Assembly: GCA_031254575.1 (NCBI GenBank)
Contig: JAIRUE010000086.1
Span: forward strand, 1 to 35,300
Origin: Oscillospiraceae bacterium
GTDB lineage: Bacteria > Bacillota > Clostridia > Oscillospirales > UBA929
DNA: 35,300 bases
Direction: 5' to 3'
In this document: piece after piece, positions 9,255-18,438 of the stretch
Numbering within the stretch: the stretch's first letter is position 1
Layout: the number at the start of each line of letters is the position of its first letter
Notes under the pieces: model-generated
Told to the model about the DNA's origin: nothing
The model's input: only the letters and a program-made list of their open reading frames with translations
Databases searched by the model: none
Made by a program: the position numbers and the translations under genes

Positions 9255-10175
9255 TCAATCGCCCACCTTCCTCAGCAGACGCTGCACCAGTTTGTTTGTG
9301 CCTATCATCAGCAGAAACAGCACTGTCGCGATGGCGGAAGCGTAGCCCATTTCAAAGCGGACGCCGCCGTAGTCCTGAAGATGGGTGACGATGGTGGCCC
9401 CGGCGTAGCCGACCGAGGGGTTGCCGGCGAGCTGGATGGAAACGTCGGCGATGGCGAACGAGGCCGTGATCTGCATGACCGCGCCGAACATGAGCTGCGG
9501 CTTTATGGCCGGCAGGGTGACAAACCACAGCTCCTGCCAGCGGTTTTTGATCCCGTCGATCGCCGCCGCCTCATAAAGCGCCTTATCAATGGTCTGCAGG
9601 CCCGCGATAAAGGCGAGGAAACCGGTCCCGAGCGAAAGCCAGAGCTGCACGATGATGAGCACCGGCAGGACGTATTTGGCCGTCACCATCCAGAGGATGG
9701 GCTCCTGTATAAAGTCGTTTTGCAGCAGAAACCCGTTGAGAAGGCCGTAGCGGTCGCCGGTGAGGATGATGTTCCAGACAAGGTACGCCTGTCCGGCAAT
9801 CGACGGCGCGTAAAAGATGAGGGTGAGAAAGGCGCGCAGCTTGCCTTTGAACTCGTTGATGATCCACGCGAACAGCAGGCAGAGGAGATAACTGACCGGC
9901 CCGGTGATCACGGCGAGGATCAGCGTGTTTTTTAAGGAGATGATGAAAATATCGTCCTCCAGCAGGAGCTTGAGATAGTTCGTCCAACCGACGAACTTCG
10001 GCAGTTCGAGCATGTTGAAGTAGGTCAGCGATATGAACATGGAGGCGACGACCGGGAGGATGGTGAAACAGGTAAACAGAAGGAAATAGGGAGCCATCAT
10101 CAGGTAGGAGGCCTTGTGCTTTGACAGGACCGCCCCCACAGACGGTTTCTCGGACTGTTTCTGCGTTTTTGTCAC
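9255..10175 (-). CDS. Sugar ABC transporter permease (MalF/UgpA-type), second pair
   Basis: Multi-TM; EAA loop 'IDKALYEAAAIDGIKNRWQELWFVTLPAIKPQLMF'. ORF track starts at 10217, inside the upstream gene; a GTG start at 10175 (VTKTQKQSEK...) is more likely. Confidence 0.88.
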   Translation of the reverse strand: MTKTQKQSEKPSVGAVLSKHKASYLMMAPYFLLFTCFTILPVVASMFISLTYFNMLELPKFVGWTNYLKLLLEDDIFIISLKNTLILAVITGPVSYLLCLLFAWIINEFKGKLRAFLTLIFYAPSIAGQAYLVWNIILTGDRYGLLNGFLLQNDFIQEPILWMVTAKYVLPVLIIVQLWLSLGTGFLAFIAGLQTIDKALYEAAAIDGIKNRWQELWFVTLPAIKPQLMFGAVMQITASFAIADVSIQLAGNPSVGYAGATIVTHLQDYGGVRFEMGYASAIATVLFLLMIGTNKLVQRLLRKVGD

Positions 10176-10179
10176 GCCG

Positions 10180-13149
10180 TCAGCCCCTTTCCGTGCCGCC
10201 GTAAAGCGGCAGACCAAATTCCCTGCGCTTGAAATCTATCTCCTCATTGATCAGGATCACCTTGTCGGTCAGCGCCTCGCGCGGAAACTCAAAGACGTCG
10301 GCCGAGGCCCCGATCGGCCTCCAGCCGGTGACCACGGCATAGAAGGCGTTATTGATGTTGCGGTAGCTGAAATAGCCGCCGGGCACCTGCGGGACGCCCC
10401 GCACCGACTCATACTGGCTTGCCAGCGCCTGATAGTCGGTGATGGGCCACGGAAGCCTCTCAAACGCGTCCTTGTTGGCGGTCGGCACGCGCGCCGCCGC
10501 GCCCATAAGGCTCTCCATCTCCCGCCCGTACAGCGTCTGCGTATCGGCGTCCGTCCACCATTTGAGAAATTCCCAAGACTGCTCCGGGCTGGCGGCGGAC
10601 TCCATGATAATGCAAGCCGAACCGAAACTGCCCACCGAGCGGTTGAGGCCCCCGGCGGCGTCCACGGTCGCGGGCACGGGGGTAAATCCCCACAGCCCCT
10701 TAAGATCGGGCGCGGAGACCTGCAGGGTGTTGTAGAAGATATAGTCCTGTATGATGATGGGCGCCTCGCCGGTGCGGAAACGCTCCTCTACGCTGGTGTC
10801 CTTATCCAGCTTATAATCGGTAAAGAGTTCCGTATACAGCTTGAACGCCTGATACGCCTCTTCGCTGTCGAGCGCGGAGCGCGTCGCGCCCTCATTGTAG
10901 TATTTCCCGCCGTACTGGTAGAGGAACATGGCGTAGATCGGCTCGGCCGGCTTCATCCCCAGTTCCATCTGATTGTTGGCCAGCACGGCCAGCGCCACCT
11001 TCATGTCGTCCCATGTGTCGGGGATCTTGAGCCCCAGCTCCTTGAGGATGTCCTTCCGGTAGAACATCATCGGGAAAGTCTGGGTTTCCGGAAGGCCGTA
11101 AACCGCGCCGTTATAGGTAAGGCCCTCCATGGCGCTCGGCCGGAACCGCGCCGTGACCACCGGCAGGTCGGAAAATTGCGAGAGGTCGGCCACCGCGTTG
11201 CGCAGGCCGAAATTCATCGGCAGGTCGTTGCCCACCTGAATGGCCACATCCGGCCCCTGCCCCGCCAGGGTCGCCTGCATCAGCGTGCTCATATCGATCA
11301 GCACGACGTTGACGTTGATACCGGTGACGCGGGTAAACGTTTCGTCTATCAGCGATTTGATGACGTTCGCCTGGTCGCGGCCGGAGCCGATCCAAAGGGT
11401 GACGGTATTCCCGTCTTTTTCATCGGACACATTGCCGATCTGGTTGTAGTCTATGACAAACGAGTAGAACAGGCGCTGGAACTCATACCCGATCCGCGAG
11501 AAAACGGAGCTGTTTTTGGCTTTCGGCTTCACACCCGGCTGATGGAAGGTGATCGTGTCGAGCTGGAGAGGCTGCTCAATCGCCTGTGTCAGCCATGTGC
11601 CGCAGGCGCGCACGTTGACCATAAAGGAATTGATCGTCTTGGGGAAGCGCTCGCCGTCTTTGATCAGTTCGTCGAGGTGGGCGATCATCGTCTTCAGCAC
11701 GCGCTCGCGGTCGCTGCGCTTGCCCGCCACACGCTGCAGCTCGTCAACGGCCCACTGGAGATTGTCGCGCACGGCGATCATCTCGCCCCTCAGTTCCGGC
11801 AGGCTGGTTTCCACCTGGTAGTCGCGGTATTTGTCCGGCTTTACGCCGGTGAGATGGATGACTTTGCGGTATATGCCGTTCAGGCCGGAAACCGCGTCGC
11901 GCACGACCCCGATCGCCCCTCCGAGGCTGCCCAGCACCGCCTCGGCGCGCAGTGTGTGCCGGCCCTTTTCAAGGTAGATCTTATAGGCCCCGCCGTCGCG
12001 GTCCGCCAGCGTCTCCATATGCCAGCTCTGTTTATAAATAAACCCGTAATCCTCAAATTCCGCAAACGGCACGACGCCGTCAATGCTGATCTTTCTTGAC
12101 ATGTGGATGCCCTTGGAGAAGTTCTGCAAAACGTGCAGCGACAGTTCATAAAGCCCGTCCCCGGGCACATCGAAGTCCCACTCGACCCATTGCCCCGCCA
12201 TCCTCCATGAGTAGCCGCCGATGGTGTTGTTGAGCAGCACTTTGGGACTGGAGGGGGTGACGGACGGGGAGGACTGGTCCTGCACGGGGTAGAGCATCTG
12301 CGAGGAAGTGCGGGAGGTGTTCTGCGCCTGAATGGTGACGGACTCCGAAGCGTCCCTCGCGCCCGCCCGCACCCATCCGGCCAGCGCCTCGGCATACGGC
12401 GCGGGGTACGGCTCGTTGCTCAGGTTGAGGCTGTTGATCAGCATGGGCTCGCGCAGGGAGAGAAGGGCGAGGGTGTGCTCTCCTTTTTCAAGGTAGAGGG
12501 AAAGCCGGCTCGTTATGTACCCGTCGCTGTCGTAGAAGTAACTGTCAATCCATTGGGGGCATTCGTCCATCGTGGGTTTGAGGTCGTTGCCCTGATTGTC
12601 CTTTCCCCAGACCGGCTCCGGGCTGCCGTCCGCCTCGGCCGCGATGGCGGCGCTGTTGCTCCAGACGCGCTGGAACTCGACGGTCGAAAACTCGCGGTAC
12701 GGGAGCTCCCCGTCGAGAAAAACACCCCTCTGGATCGCGGAGTTTTTCCCCCCGACCGGGTAGTAGAGGATCGAGAGGTCGTACAGCCCGCTCTCCGGGA
12801 CCGCGATCACAAATTCGGTCAGCGCGTCCTCGGCGGTCAGCACGCCGCCCCGGGCCGTGCCGCCGATGTCCGTGACGATCTCGGGAGATACGGCCGCGCC
12901 GCCCTCCTCATAACGCGCGACGGCGTCCGTGCCGAACGTGACGTGTACGTCGGGCCGGTTCTGCGGGTGCAGGGCGAGATATTCCCCGTAACCGGGAATC
13001 GACTCGTCGATCGAATACCCCTCGATAATATCCTCGTAGTCGTCGCGCGTCATGTCCCCCGGCGTATAGCCGTATGCCGGAAGCGCCGTAAGCAGCGCCA
13101 AAGCCGTCAAAACGGCCAGCGCGCGGACCGGAATTTTTTTCCGTACCAT
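10180..13149 (-). CDS. Very large extracellular solute-binding protein: N-terminal carbohydrate-binding-like modules fused to a sugar-type SBP domain
   Basis: 989 aa with signal peptide. Two similar beta-rich modules ('GLYDLSILYYPVGGKNSAIQRGVFLDGELPYREF', 'GLYELSLHVLQNFSKGIHMSRKISIDGVVPFAEF'). C-terminal SBP region with 'TVTLWIGSGRDQANVIKSLIDETFTRVTGINVNV', 'YGLPETQTFPMMFYRKDILKELGLKIPDTWDDM' and 'AASPEQSWEFLKWWTDADTQ'. Confidence 0.88.
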   Translation of the reverse strand: MVRKKIPVRALAVLTALALLTALPAYGYTPGDMTRDDYEDIIEGYSIDESIPGYGEYLALHPQNRPDVHVTFGTDAVARYEEGGAAVSPEIVTDIGGTARGGVLTAEDALTEFVIAVPESGLYDLSILYYPVGGKNSAIQRGVFLDGELPYREFSTVEFQRVWSNSAAIAAEADGSPEPVWGKDNQGNDLKPTMDECPQWIDSYFYDSDGYITSRLSLYLEKGEHTLALLSLREPMLINSLNLSNEPYPAPYAEALAGWVRAGARDASESVTIQAQNTSRTSSQMLYPVQDQSSPSVTPSSPKVLLNNTIGGYSWRMAGQWVEWDFDVPGDGLYELSLHVLQNFSKGIHMSRKISIDGVVPFAEFEDYGFIYKQSWHMETLADRDGGAYKIYLEKGRHTLRAEAVLGSLGGAIGVVRDAVSGLNGIYRKVIHLTGVKPDKYRDYQVETSLPELRGEMIAVRDNLQWAVDELQRVAGKRSDRERVLKTMIAHLDELIKDGERFPKTINSFMVNVRACGTWLTQAIEQPLQLDTITFHQPGVKPKAKNSSVFSRIGYEFQRLFYSFVIDYNQIGNVSDEKDGNTVTLWIGSGRDQANVIKSLIDETFTRVTGINVNVVLIDMSTLMQATLAGQGPDVAIQVGNDLPMNFGLRNAVADLSQFSDLPVVTARFRPSAMEGLTYNGAVYGLPETQTFPMMFYRKDILKELGLKIPDTWDDMKVALAVLANNQMELGMKPAEPIYAMFLYQYGGKYYNEGATRSALDSEEAYQAFKLYTELFTDYKLDKDTSVEERFRTGEAPIIIQDYIFYNTLQVSAPDLKGLWGFTPVPATVDAAGGLNRSVGSFGSACIIMESAASPEQSWEFLKWWTDADTQTLYGREMESLMGAAARVPTANKDAFERLPWPITDYQALASQYESVRGVPQVPGGYFSYRNINNAFYAVVTGWRPIGASADVFEFPREALTDKVILINEEIDFKRREFGLPLYGGTERG

Positions 13150-13206
13150 ATGGGCCTCCCCCTATATTTTCAGCACAATGCCGATTCTCACCCGACAGAT
13201 GAAAAT

Positions 13207-13235
13207 ATTTTAATACATTGTTAACAAAAAGTCAA
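13207..13235 (-). promoter_or_regulatory. Predicted sigmaA promoter for the large minus-strand ABC cluster
   Basis: On the minus strand: TTGACT (13230-13235), 17-nt spacer, TAAAAT (13207-13212), upstream of the 13149 start. Confidence 0.6.
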
Positions 13236-13367
13236 TAGCAATAATGCGTTTTCTTGTTTTCATAAGTTTACCGGATACCTTGTACGCCGCCGTTTCTCCG
13301 GCTGTTTCCCGCGCGGCGTTTTTGTGGTATACTGCATGTATATTTCTGTCGGAAGGTGGGTCCCGCT

Positions 13368-14339
13368 TTGAAACGGCTGTTTCTATGCCTTACCTCTATT
13401 CTTTTGGCGCTCTCTTTATGCGCCTGCGGCGCCGCGTCCCCCTCCCCGTCCGGGCCGGAGGAGCCCGTCCGTATCGGCGCGCTCAGGGGCGCGACGGCTA
13501 TCGGCCTTGTAAAGCTGATGGAAGACGCGAAAACCCCGGGCAGTTCTCCGGACCTGCTGTTCGACGTCGTGACCACCGACGAGCTCGTGCCTCTGCTGGC
13601 GCGCGGCGAGCTCGATATGGCGGCCGTCCCCGCCCATCTGGCCGCGACGCTGTACAACAACACCGGCGGCGCTTTCCGCGTCGTCGCGGTCAATACGCTG
13701 GGGCTTTTTTACATTGTCGAGACGGGCGACACGATTCATTCCATCGAGGATCTGCGCGGCAAAACCGTTATGTCGACAGGAAAAGGCACGACGCCGGAAT
13801 TTACGCTGCGGCATATCCTCCGGCAAAACGGTATCGACCCCGATACCGGCCTGACGCTGGAATTCAAAAACGAGCCCGCCGAAATCGTGGCCATCCTCCG
13901 GCAAAACGGCGGGATCGCCATGCTGCAGCAGCCCTTTGTCACCACGGCGGAGGATAACGTGCCGGAATTGCGCGAGGCGCTTGACCTCACGAAAGAATGG
14001 GACAAGCTGGACTCCTCCGGCACCCTCGTCATCGGCGTGTTCATCGCCCGGACGGCGTTTCTGGAGCAGACCGCCGCCGTTCCCGCCATTCTGGACGGAT
14101 ACCGCCGCTCGGTGGACTGGGTCAACCAAAACCCCGCCGAAGCCGCCCCGCTGGTGGAAGAACTGGGCATTGCCGCGGCGGATGTGGCGGCGCGCGCCAT
14201 CCCCAAGTGCCACACCGTCTTTGTCGAGGGGGCGGAGATGAGGGAGATGCTGGAGGGGTATTTCGCCGCGCTGTTTGAAAACGCGCCCGAATCGGTCGGC
14301 GGCGCGCTGCCCGGCCCGGATTTTTACTATGTTCCGTAA
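13368..14339 (+). CDS. ABC transporter substrate-binding lipoprotein (NMT1/SsuA/NitT-TauT-like)
   Basis: ORF 13356-14339. Probable TTG start at 13368 (LKRLFLCLTSILLALSLCACG) preceded by GGAAGG; lipobox LCAC; SBP-like 'VRIGALRGATAIGLVKLME' and 'IEDLRGKTVMSTGKGTTPEFTLRHIL'. Confidence 0.85.
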   Translation: MKRLFLCLTSILLALSLCACGAASPSPSGPEEPVRIGALRGATAIGLVKLMEDAKTPGSSPDLLFDVVTTDELVPLLARGELDMAAVPAHLAATLYNNTGGAFRVVAVNTLGLFYIVETGDTIHSIEDLRGKTVMSTGKGTTPEFTLRHILRQNGIDPDTGLTLEFKNEPAEIVAILRQNGGIAMLQQPFVTTAEDNVPELREALDLTKEWDKLDSSGTLVIGVFIARTAFLEQTAAVPAILDGYRRSVDWVNQNPAEAAPLVEELGIAAADVAARAIPKCHTVFVEGAEMREMLEGYFAALFENAPESVGGALPGPDFYYVP

Positions 14340-15081
14340 CCGGCGGATTACCGCCCTGCTCTGCGCCTTTTTCTGGCTGGCGCTGTGGCATGTGGGAAGC
14401 CTGCTGGTGGGGGAGGATGTACTGCTCGTCTCCCCGCTCGCGGCGGCGGCGCGCCTGTTCGCGCTGGCCGGAACGTCTCTTTTCTGGAAAACGGCGGGAT
14501 TTTCCCTCGTGCGGATCATGGGCGGGTTTTTTCTCGCGCTCGCGTCGGGCATGCTGCTGGCGGCTTCGGCTTACCGCCTCCAGCCCGTCAGGGCGTTGCT
14601 CGCTCCCCTGCTCAGCGCGGCGAAATCCGTGCCGGTCGCGTCGTATACCGTCCTCTGCCTTGTCTTTCTGCGGGCGAGAAGCCTGCCGCTGATCATCGCG
14701 TTTCTGATGACGCTGCCGATCTTCTATGACAGCCTTTTGGAGGGATTGCTGAACACCGACGGAAACCTGCTCGAAATGGCAGGCGTCTTCCGCGTGACGC
14801 CCCTCCGCCGCCTGCGTGCCATATACGTCCCGCAATGCCTGCCATATTTGGTTTCGGCGATCGGCGTCGGAATCGGCATCGCGTGGAAGTCGGGGGTTGC
14901 GGCCGAGGTTATCGGCCTGCCGCAGGGGGCGGTCGGCACGCGTATCTACGAGGCCAAACTCACGCTGGACACGCGCGGCCTGTTCGCGTGGACCGTCGCG
15001 GTCATGCTGCTGTGTTTCGCGCTTGAAAAATCGGTGCTGTTTCTCGTCCGCCGCGCCGCGGGCGCTCTGGAGAGGGTGTAG
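14329..15081 (+). CDS. ABC transporter permease (SsuC/TauC-like)
   Basis: Start MFRNRRITALLCAFFWLALWHV overlaps the stop of the SBP gene (ATGTTCCGTAA); multi-TM; 'LLEMAGVFRVTPLRRLRAIYVPQCLPYLVSAIGVGIGIAWKSGVAAEVIG'. Confidence 0.88.
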   Translation: MFRNRRITALLCAFFWLALWHVGSLLVGEDVLLVSPLAAAARLFALAGTSLFWKTAGFSLVRIMGGFFLALASGMLLAASAYRLQPVRALLAPLLSAAKSVPVASYTVLCLVFLRARSLPLIIAFLMTLPIFYDSLLEGLLNTDGNLLEMAGVFRVTPLRRLRAIYVPQCLPYLVSAIGVGIGIAWKSGVAAEVIGLPQGAVGTRIYEAKLTLDTRGLFAWTVAVMLLCFALEKSVLFLVRRAAGALERV

Positions 15082-15083
15082 GT

Positions 15084-15671
15084 ATGGGCGGAATCGTTCT
15101 CGGCGGCCTCTACAAGGCCTTTGGCGAAAAGCGCGTCCTGGAAAACGTCTCGCACACCTTCGAGGCCGGAAAGATCCACGGTGTCATGGGCCCGTCCGGC
15201 TGCGGCAAAACCACGCTGCTGCATATCCTGCTGGGTTTGCTGAAGCCCGACGCGGGAACGGTGTCCGGCGCAAATCCGGGCGCGCTGAGCGCCGTGTTTC
15301 AGGAGGACCGCCTGTGCGAGAGGCTGGGCGCGGGGGCCAACGTGCGCCTGGCCGCGCCGCAATGGCGGGACAGAATTGCCCTGCGGGCTCTTTTTGAGGA
15401 GATGGGGCTGGGCGGGGCTGAAAAAACGCCCGTATACGAGCTGTCGGGCGGCATGAAGCGCCGCGTCGCGCTGCTGCGGGCGCTGGCCGCGCCGTCGGAG
15501 CTGATCGTCATGGACGAACCGTTCACCGGGCTGGACGGGGCGATGAAGGAAACGGTCGCCGGCTGCGTACGGCGGCGGCTGGACGGGCGCACGGTCATCA
15601 TGGCGACGCACAGCGAGGGGGACCTGGACCTGCTGGGCGGGTCCGCGGGGCTCATTTTGCCGCTGCTGTAA
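15084..15671 (+). CDS. ABC transporter ATP-binding protein (SsuB/TauB-like, short)
   Basis: 195 aa; Walker A 'GPSGCGKTT', signature 'LSGGMKRRV', Walker B 'LIVMDEPFTGLD'. Confidence 0.93.
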   Translation: MGGIVLGGLYKAFGEKRVLENVSHTFEAGKIHGVMGPSGCGKTTLLHILLGLLKPDAGTVSGANPGALSAVFQEDRLCERLGAGANVRLAAPQWRDRIALRALFEEMGLGGAEKTPVYELSGGMKRRVALLRALAAPSELIVMDEPFTGLDGAMKETVAGCVRRRLDGRTVIMATHSEGDLDLLGGSAGLILPLL

Positions 15672-15684
15672 AGCGATCCAACAT

Positions 15685-15724
15685 AAAACCGCCCGTCAGG
15701 GAATCATCCCTGACGGGCGGTTTT
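15685..15724. terminator. Perfect bidirectional intrinsic terminator between convergent operons
   Basis: AAAACCGCCCGTCAGGGA-ATCA-TCCCTGACGGGCGGTTTT: 18-bp perfect stem, 4-nt loop, A/T tracts at both ends. Confidence 0.93.
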
Positions 15725-15734
15725 GAGGGCGTTT

Positions 15735-16652
15735 TCATTTTTCGCGTCTTTTCACCGGCCGCGCCATCCTCGCGCCCGTCCTGGCCGCCGCACCGAAATT
15801 ACAGTAGGGCGCAAGCTCCGGCGCGTATTCCCAGCCGTAAAGAGCCGGGTCGTAAGCGTTCATCAGCTCCCACAGAATCCCGATCGCTTCGCTGAAATCA
15901 TTCTCATCCTCAAACGGCGCGCCCTGAAAATACAGCATCGTGCAGGGCGGCAATTCCACCACCTCGAACCCTTCCGGAACAGGCTTGCCATAATCGAGCG
16001 GCACTTCCGTCCCCACCGCCGCGTCGGTAGTTCCGGGAATGATAAGCCCGGGCGGCAGCGTCAGTCCCGCCGCGCCGTGGTAACTCTCCGGGATGCTGTT
16101 CATTTGGCCTTCCCATTCGCATCCGAGTTCCTCCGCAATGACCAGATAGCCGTCGGCAGCCTTTGCTTTACGCGCCCGTTTCAAAATCAGCTTCCGCGCC
16201 GGGCGTTCGGCCGCCGTGACGGTCATCGTCCTTGAAATCAATTCCTTTGGCATGGGTTCCCCGCCTTCTTTCAACGTGTAGTAGGCTTCGACGGGATACT
16301 GGATAAAGTACGATACCGGCGGCGTCTCCCTGCCGTACCGGCGCGGGGTGATGCCAAACTGCCGCGCAAACGCCCGCGTAAAACCGTCGTGGGAGTCAAA
16401 GCCGTTGTCCAGCGCGGTATCGACGACTTTGCCACCCGCGTCCCGCAGCGTTTGCGCCGCCCTTGTAAGCCGCAGGGCGCGGACGGCCTCAAAAGGCGTC
16501 CTGCCCGTCAGCTCCTTGAAAATCCGCGCCGCGTAGTATTTGCTGTACCCGGCGGCCCGGGAGAGCGCGTCAAGGGTGATCTCCCCGCCGATATGCCCGC
16601 CGATATACCCCTGCATCCGCGACACGGCGGCGACTTTATCCGGCAATTCCAT
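15735..16652 (-). CDS. AraC-family transcriptional regulator with C-terminal GyrI-like/effector-binding domain
   Basis: 305 aa; AraC HTH 'ITLDALSRAAGYSKYYAARIFKELTGRTPFEAVRALRLTRAAQTL...ALDNGFDSHDGFTRAFARQFGITPRRY', followed by a GyrI-like C-terminus. Confidence 0.88.
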   Translation of the reverse strand: MELPDKVAAVSRMQGYIGGHIGGEITLDALSRAAGYSKYYAARIFKELTGRTPFEAVRALRLTRAAQTLRDAGGKVVDTALDNGFDSHDGFTRAFARQFGITPRRYGRETPPVSYFIQYPVEAYYTLKEGGEPMPKELISRTMTVTAAERPARKLILKRARKAKAADGYLVIAEELGCEWEGQMNSIPESYHGAAGLTLPPGLIIPGTTDAAVGTEVPLDYGKPVPEGFEVVELPPCTMLYFQGAPFEDENDFSEAIGILWELMNAYDPALYGWEYAPELAPYCNFGAAARTGARMARPVKRREK

Positions 16653-16711
16653 CTCCAGCCTCCATCTTCAGCATACCAGGGGACAGCGCAAAAATCTCGA
16701 CCGCGGTTGCG

Positions 16712-16740
16712 AAAAAACAGCGGGCGGCTGACAGCCGCCC
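16712..16740 (-). terminator. Intrinsic terminator downstream of fakA-like gene
   Basis: GGGCGGCTG-A-CAGCCGCCC palindrome (16722-16740); on the minus strand it is followed by GCTGTTTTTT. Confidence 0.8.
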
Positions 16741-16762
16741 CCAACCCGTGCAAAACAAACCC

Positions 16763-18397
16763 TTATTCCGCCGAAATCAAATAGCTGTACACCGGCTGCC
16801 CTCCGCTGACCAGATTGATCTCCACGCCGGTACAGCGGCGGCGGAAGCGTTCCGCCATCTCCCGCGCCTCTTCGGCGTTCACGCCCTCCCCGTATATCAC
16901 GGTGATGAACGAGGGATCGCCTTTGGCGAGCTCATCCGCGAGGCGGTTGTGTACAAAATCCGCGTCGCTGTGGGTATAGAGCAGGCGGTCGTTGAGCAGG
17001 GCCATATGGTCGCCCTCGCGGATGGACTGCCCGTCGTATTCGGAGTCGCGCGCGGCGGTCGTGACGGATCCGGTCGTGACATTGGAGATCGCGGCGAGCA
17101 TCTCCTCGCGGTTCTGCCCGGGGTCGAGCGTGGGGTCAAAGACCAGCATGGCGCTCATGCCCTGCGGGACGGAGCGGGTCGGCAGGACGACGACCTCTTT
17201 GGAAGAGAGCGGGACGCACTGCTCGGCGGCCATGATGATATTCTTGTTGTTGGGCAGCACGAAGACGATCTCGCTGGGCGTCGCGTCAACGGCTTTCAGA
17301 ATATCCTCGGTGGACGGGTTCATGGTCTGCCCGCCCGGAATGATCCTGTCCACGCCCAGGTCACGGAAAACGCCCGCTATGCCGTCGCCGGAACAGACGG
17401 TCACAAACCCGAAGCGGCGCACCGGCTCGGCCACCTCGCGGGCCGTTTTCCCCTCGGGCGGGTTTTCGATGACTTTCTGAGAGTGCTGCTCGCGCATGTT
17501 CTCTATCTTGACGGCGGTGAGCTGCCCGTAAGCCAGCGCCTCCTCCAGCGCCATACCGGGGTTGTTGGTATGCACATGGACTTTGATGCACTTCTCGTCG
17601 TCCACCAGCACGAGGCTGTCGCCGGCGGAGCCCAGATGCGCGTTGAGCTTGCGCACGTCGCGGTCACCGTCGCGCAGAATGATGAATTCGGTGCAGTACA
17701 TGAAGCGTATATCCTCGTCGGAATACTCGGAGAAATCGGCGCGCTCACGGCGCCCCCCCTCTACCGCAACGGCGACAAACGGCTTGCCGCGCAGCGCGGA
17801 CAGCATCCCGTCCAAAATAACGCAATAGCCTTTCGCGCCGGCGTCGATCACGCCCGCCTTGGCCAGCACGGGGTTTTGCCGGACCGTCTCCTCCAGCGCG
17901 AGCTCGGCGGCCCCGAGCGCCTCGTCCAGCACCGCCTCAAACGCGGTGTCCTCGGCCGCGGCGGCCTGAGCGCGTTTCGCGGCCTGGCCCGACACGGTGA
18001 GAATGGTGCCCTCGGCGGGTTTCATCACGGCGCGGTAAGCGGCCTCGACGCCCTCCTGGAGCGCGGCGGCAAGCCCCGGCCCGGACAGGACGGCGCAGTC
18101 CCGTACACTTTTGGCGAAGCCCCGGAACAAAAGCGACAGAATAACGCCCGAATTGCCCCGCGCCCCGCGCAGGAGCCCCTGCGCCACCCTGTCGGCCACC
18201 GCCCCGATATGGGCGTCGGTGTTTTCCGAAAGCTCTGCGGCGACAGCGGCCATGGTCAGAGACATATTGGTGCCCGTATCGCCGTCGGGCACCGGAAACA
18301 CGTTCAACTCGTTGATAAGCTGCCGCGACGCCTCAACGGCGGCGGCGGCCGAACAAAACATCCGCGAAAACTGGATGCCGTCGATATGGAGGATCAA
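16763..18397 (-). CDS. fakA: DAK2/DegV-type fatty acid kinase catalytic subunit-like protein
   Basis: About 545 aa; DAK2 motif 'LNVFPVPDGDTGTNMSLTM', 'ARGNSGVILSLLFRGFAKSV', C-terminal FakA-like segment 'QTMNPSTEDILKAVDATPSEIVFVLPNNKNIIMAAEQ'. Likely TTG start at 18397 preceded by GAGGTGGG; ORF track extends to 18427. Confidence 0.9.
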   Translation of the reverse strand: MILHIDGIQFSRMFCSAAAAVEASRQLINELNVFPVPDGDTGTNMSLTMAAVAAELSENTDAHIGAVADRVAQGLLRGARGNSGVILSLLFRGFAKSVRDCAVLSGPGLAAALQEGVEAAYRAVMKPAEGTILTVSGQAAKRAQAAAAEDTAFEAVLDEALGAAELALEETVRQNPVLAKAGVIDAGAKGYCVILDGMLSALRGKPFVAVAVEGGRRERADFSEYSDEDIRFMYCTEFIILRDGDRDVRKLNAHLGSAGDSLVLVDDEKCIKVHVHTNNPGMALEEALAYGQLTAVKIENMREQHSQKVIENPPEGKTAREVAEPVRRFGFVTVCSGDGIAGVFRDLGVDRIIPGGQTMNPSTEDILKAVDATPSEIVFVLPNNKNIIMAAEQCVPLSSKEVVVLPTRSVPQGMSAMLVFDPTLDPGQNREEMLAAISNVTTGSVTTAARDSEYDGQSIREGDHMALLNDRLLYTHSDADFVHNRLADELAKGDPSFITVIYGEGVNAEEAREMAERFRRRCTGVEINLVSGGQPVYSYLISAE

Positions 18398-18438
18398 GGG
18401 CCACCCACCTCTTTCCGAAGGAATCACCGCGCCGGACG

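Noticed and set aside
10114-12099. 661-aa plus-strand ORF antisense to the large SBP gene
   Set aside because: Low-complexity His/Arg/Val/Asp-rich translation typical of GC-rich antisense shadow frames; the minus-strand SBP is clearly the real gene.
13284-13323. ACGCCGC...GCGGCGTTTTT hairpin-like repeat upstream of the NitT-type SBP gene
   Set aside because: Only 7-bp arms with a 22-nt loop, and it overlaps the likely promoter region (extended -10 TGGTATACT at 13325-13333); could be chance in GC-rich DNA.
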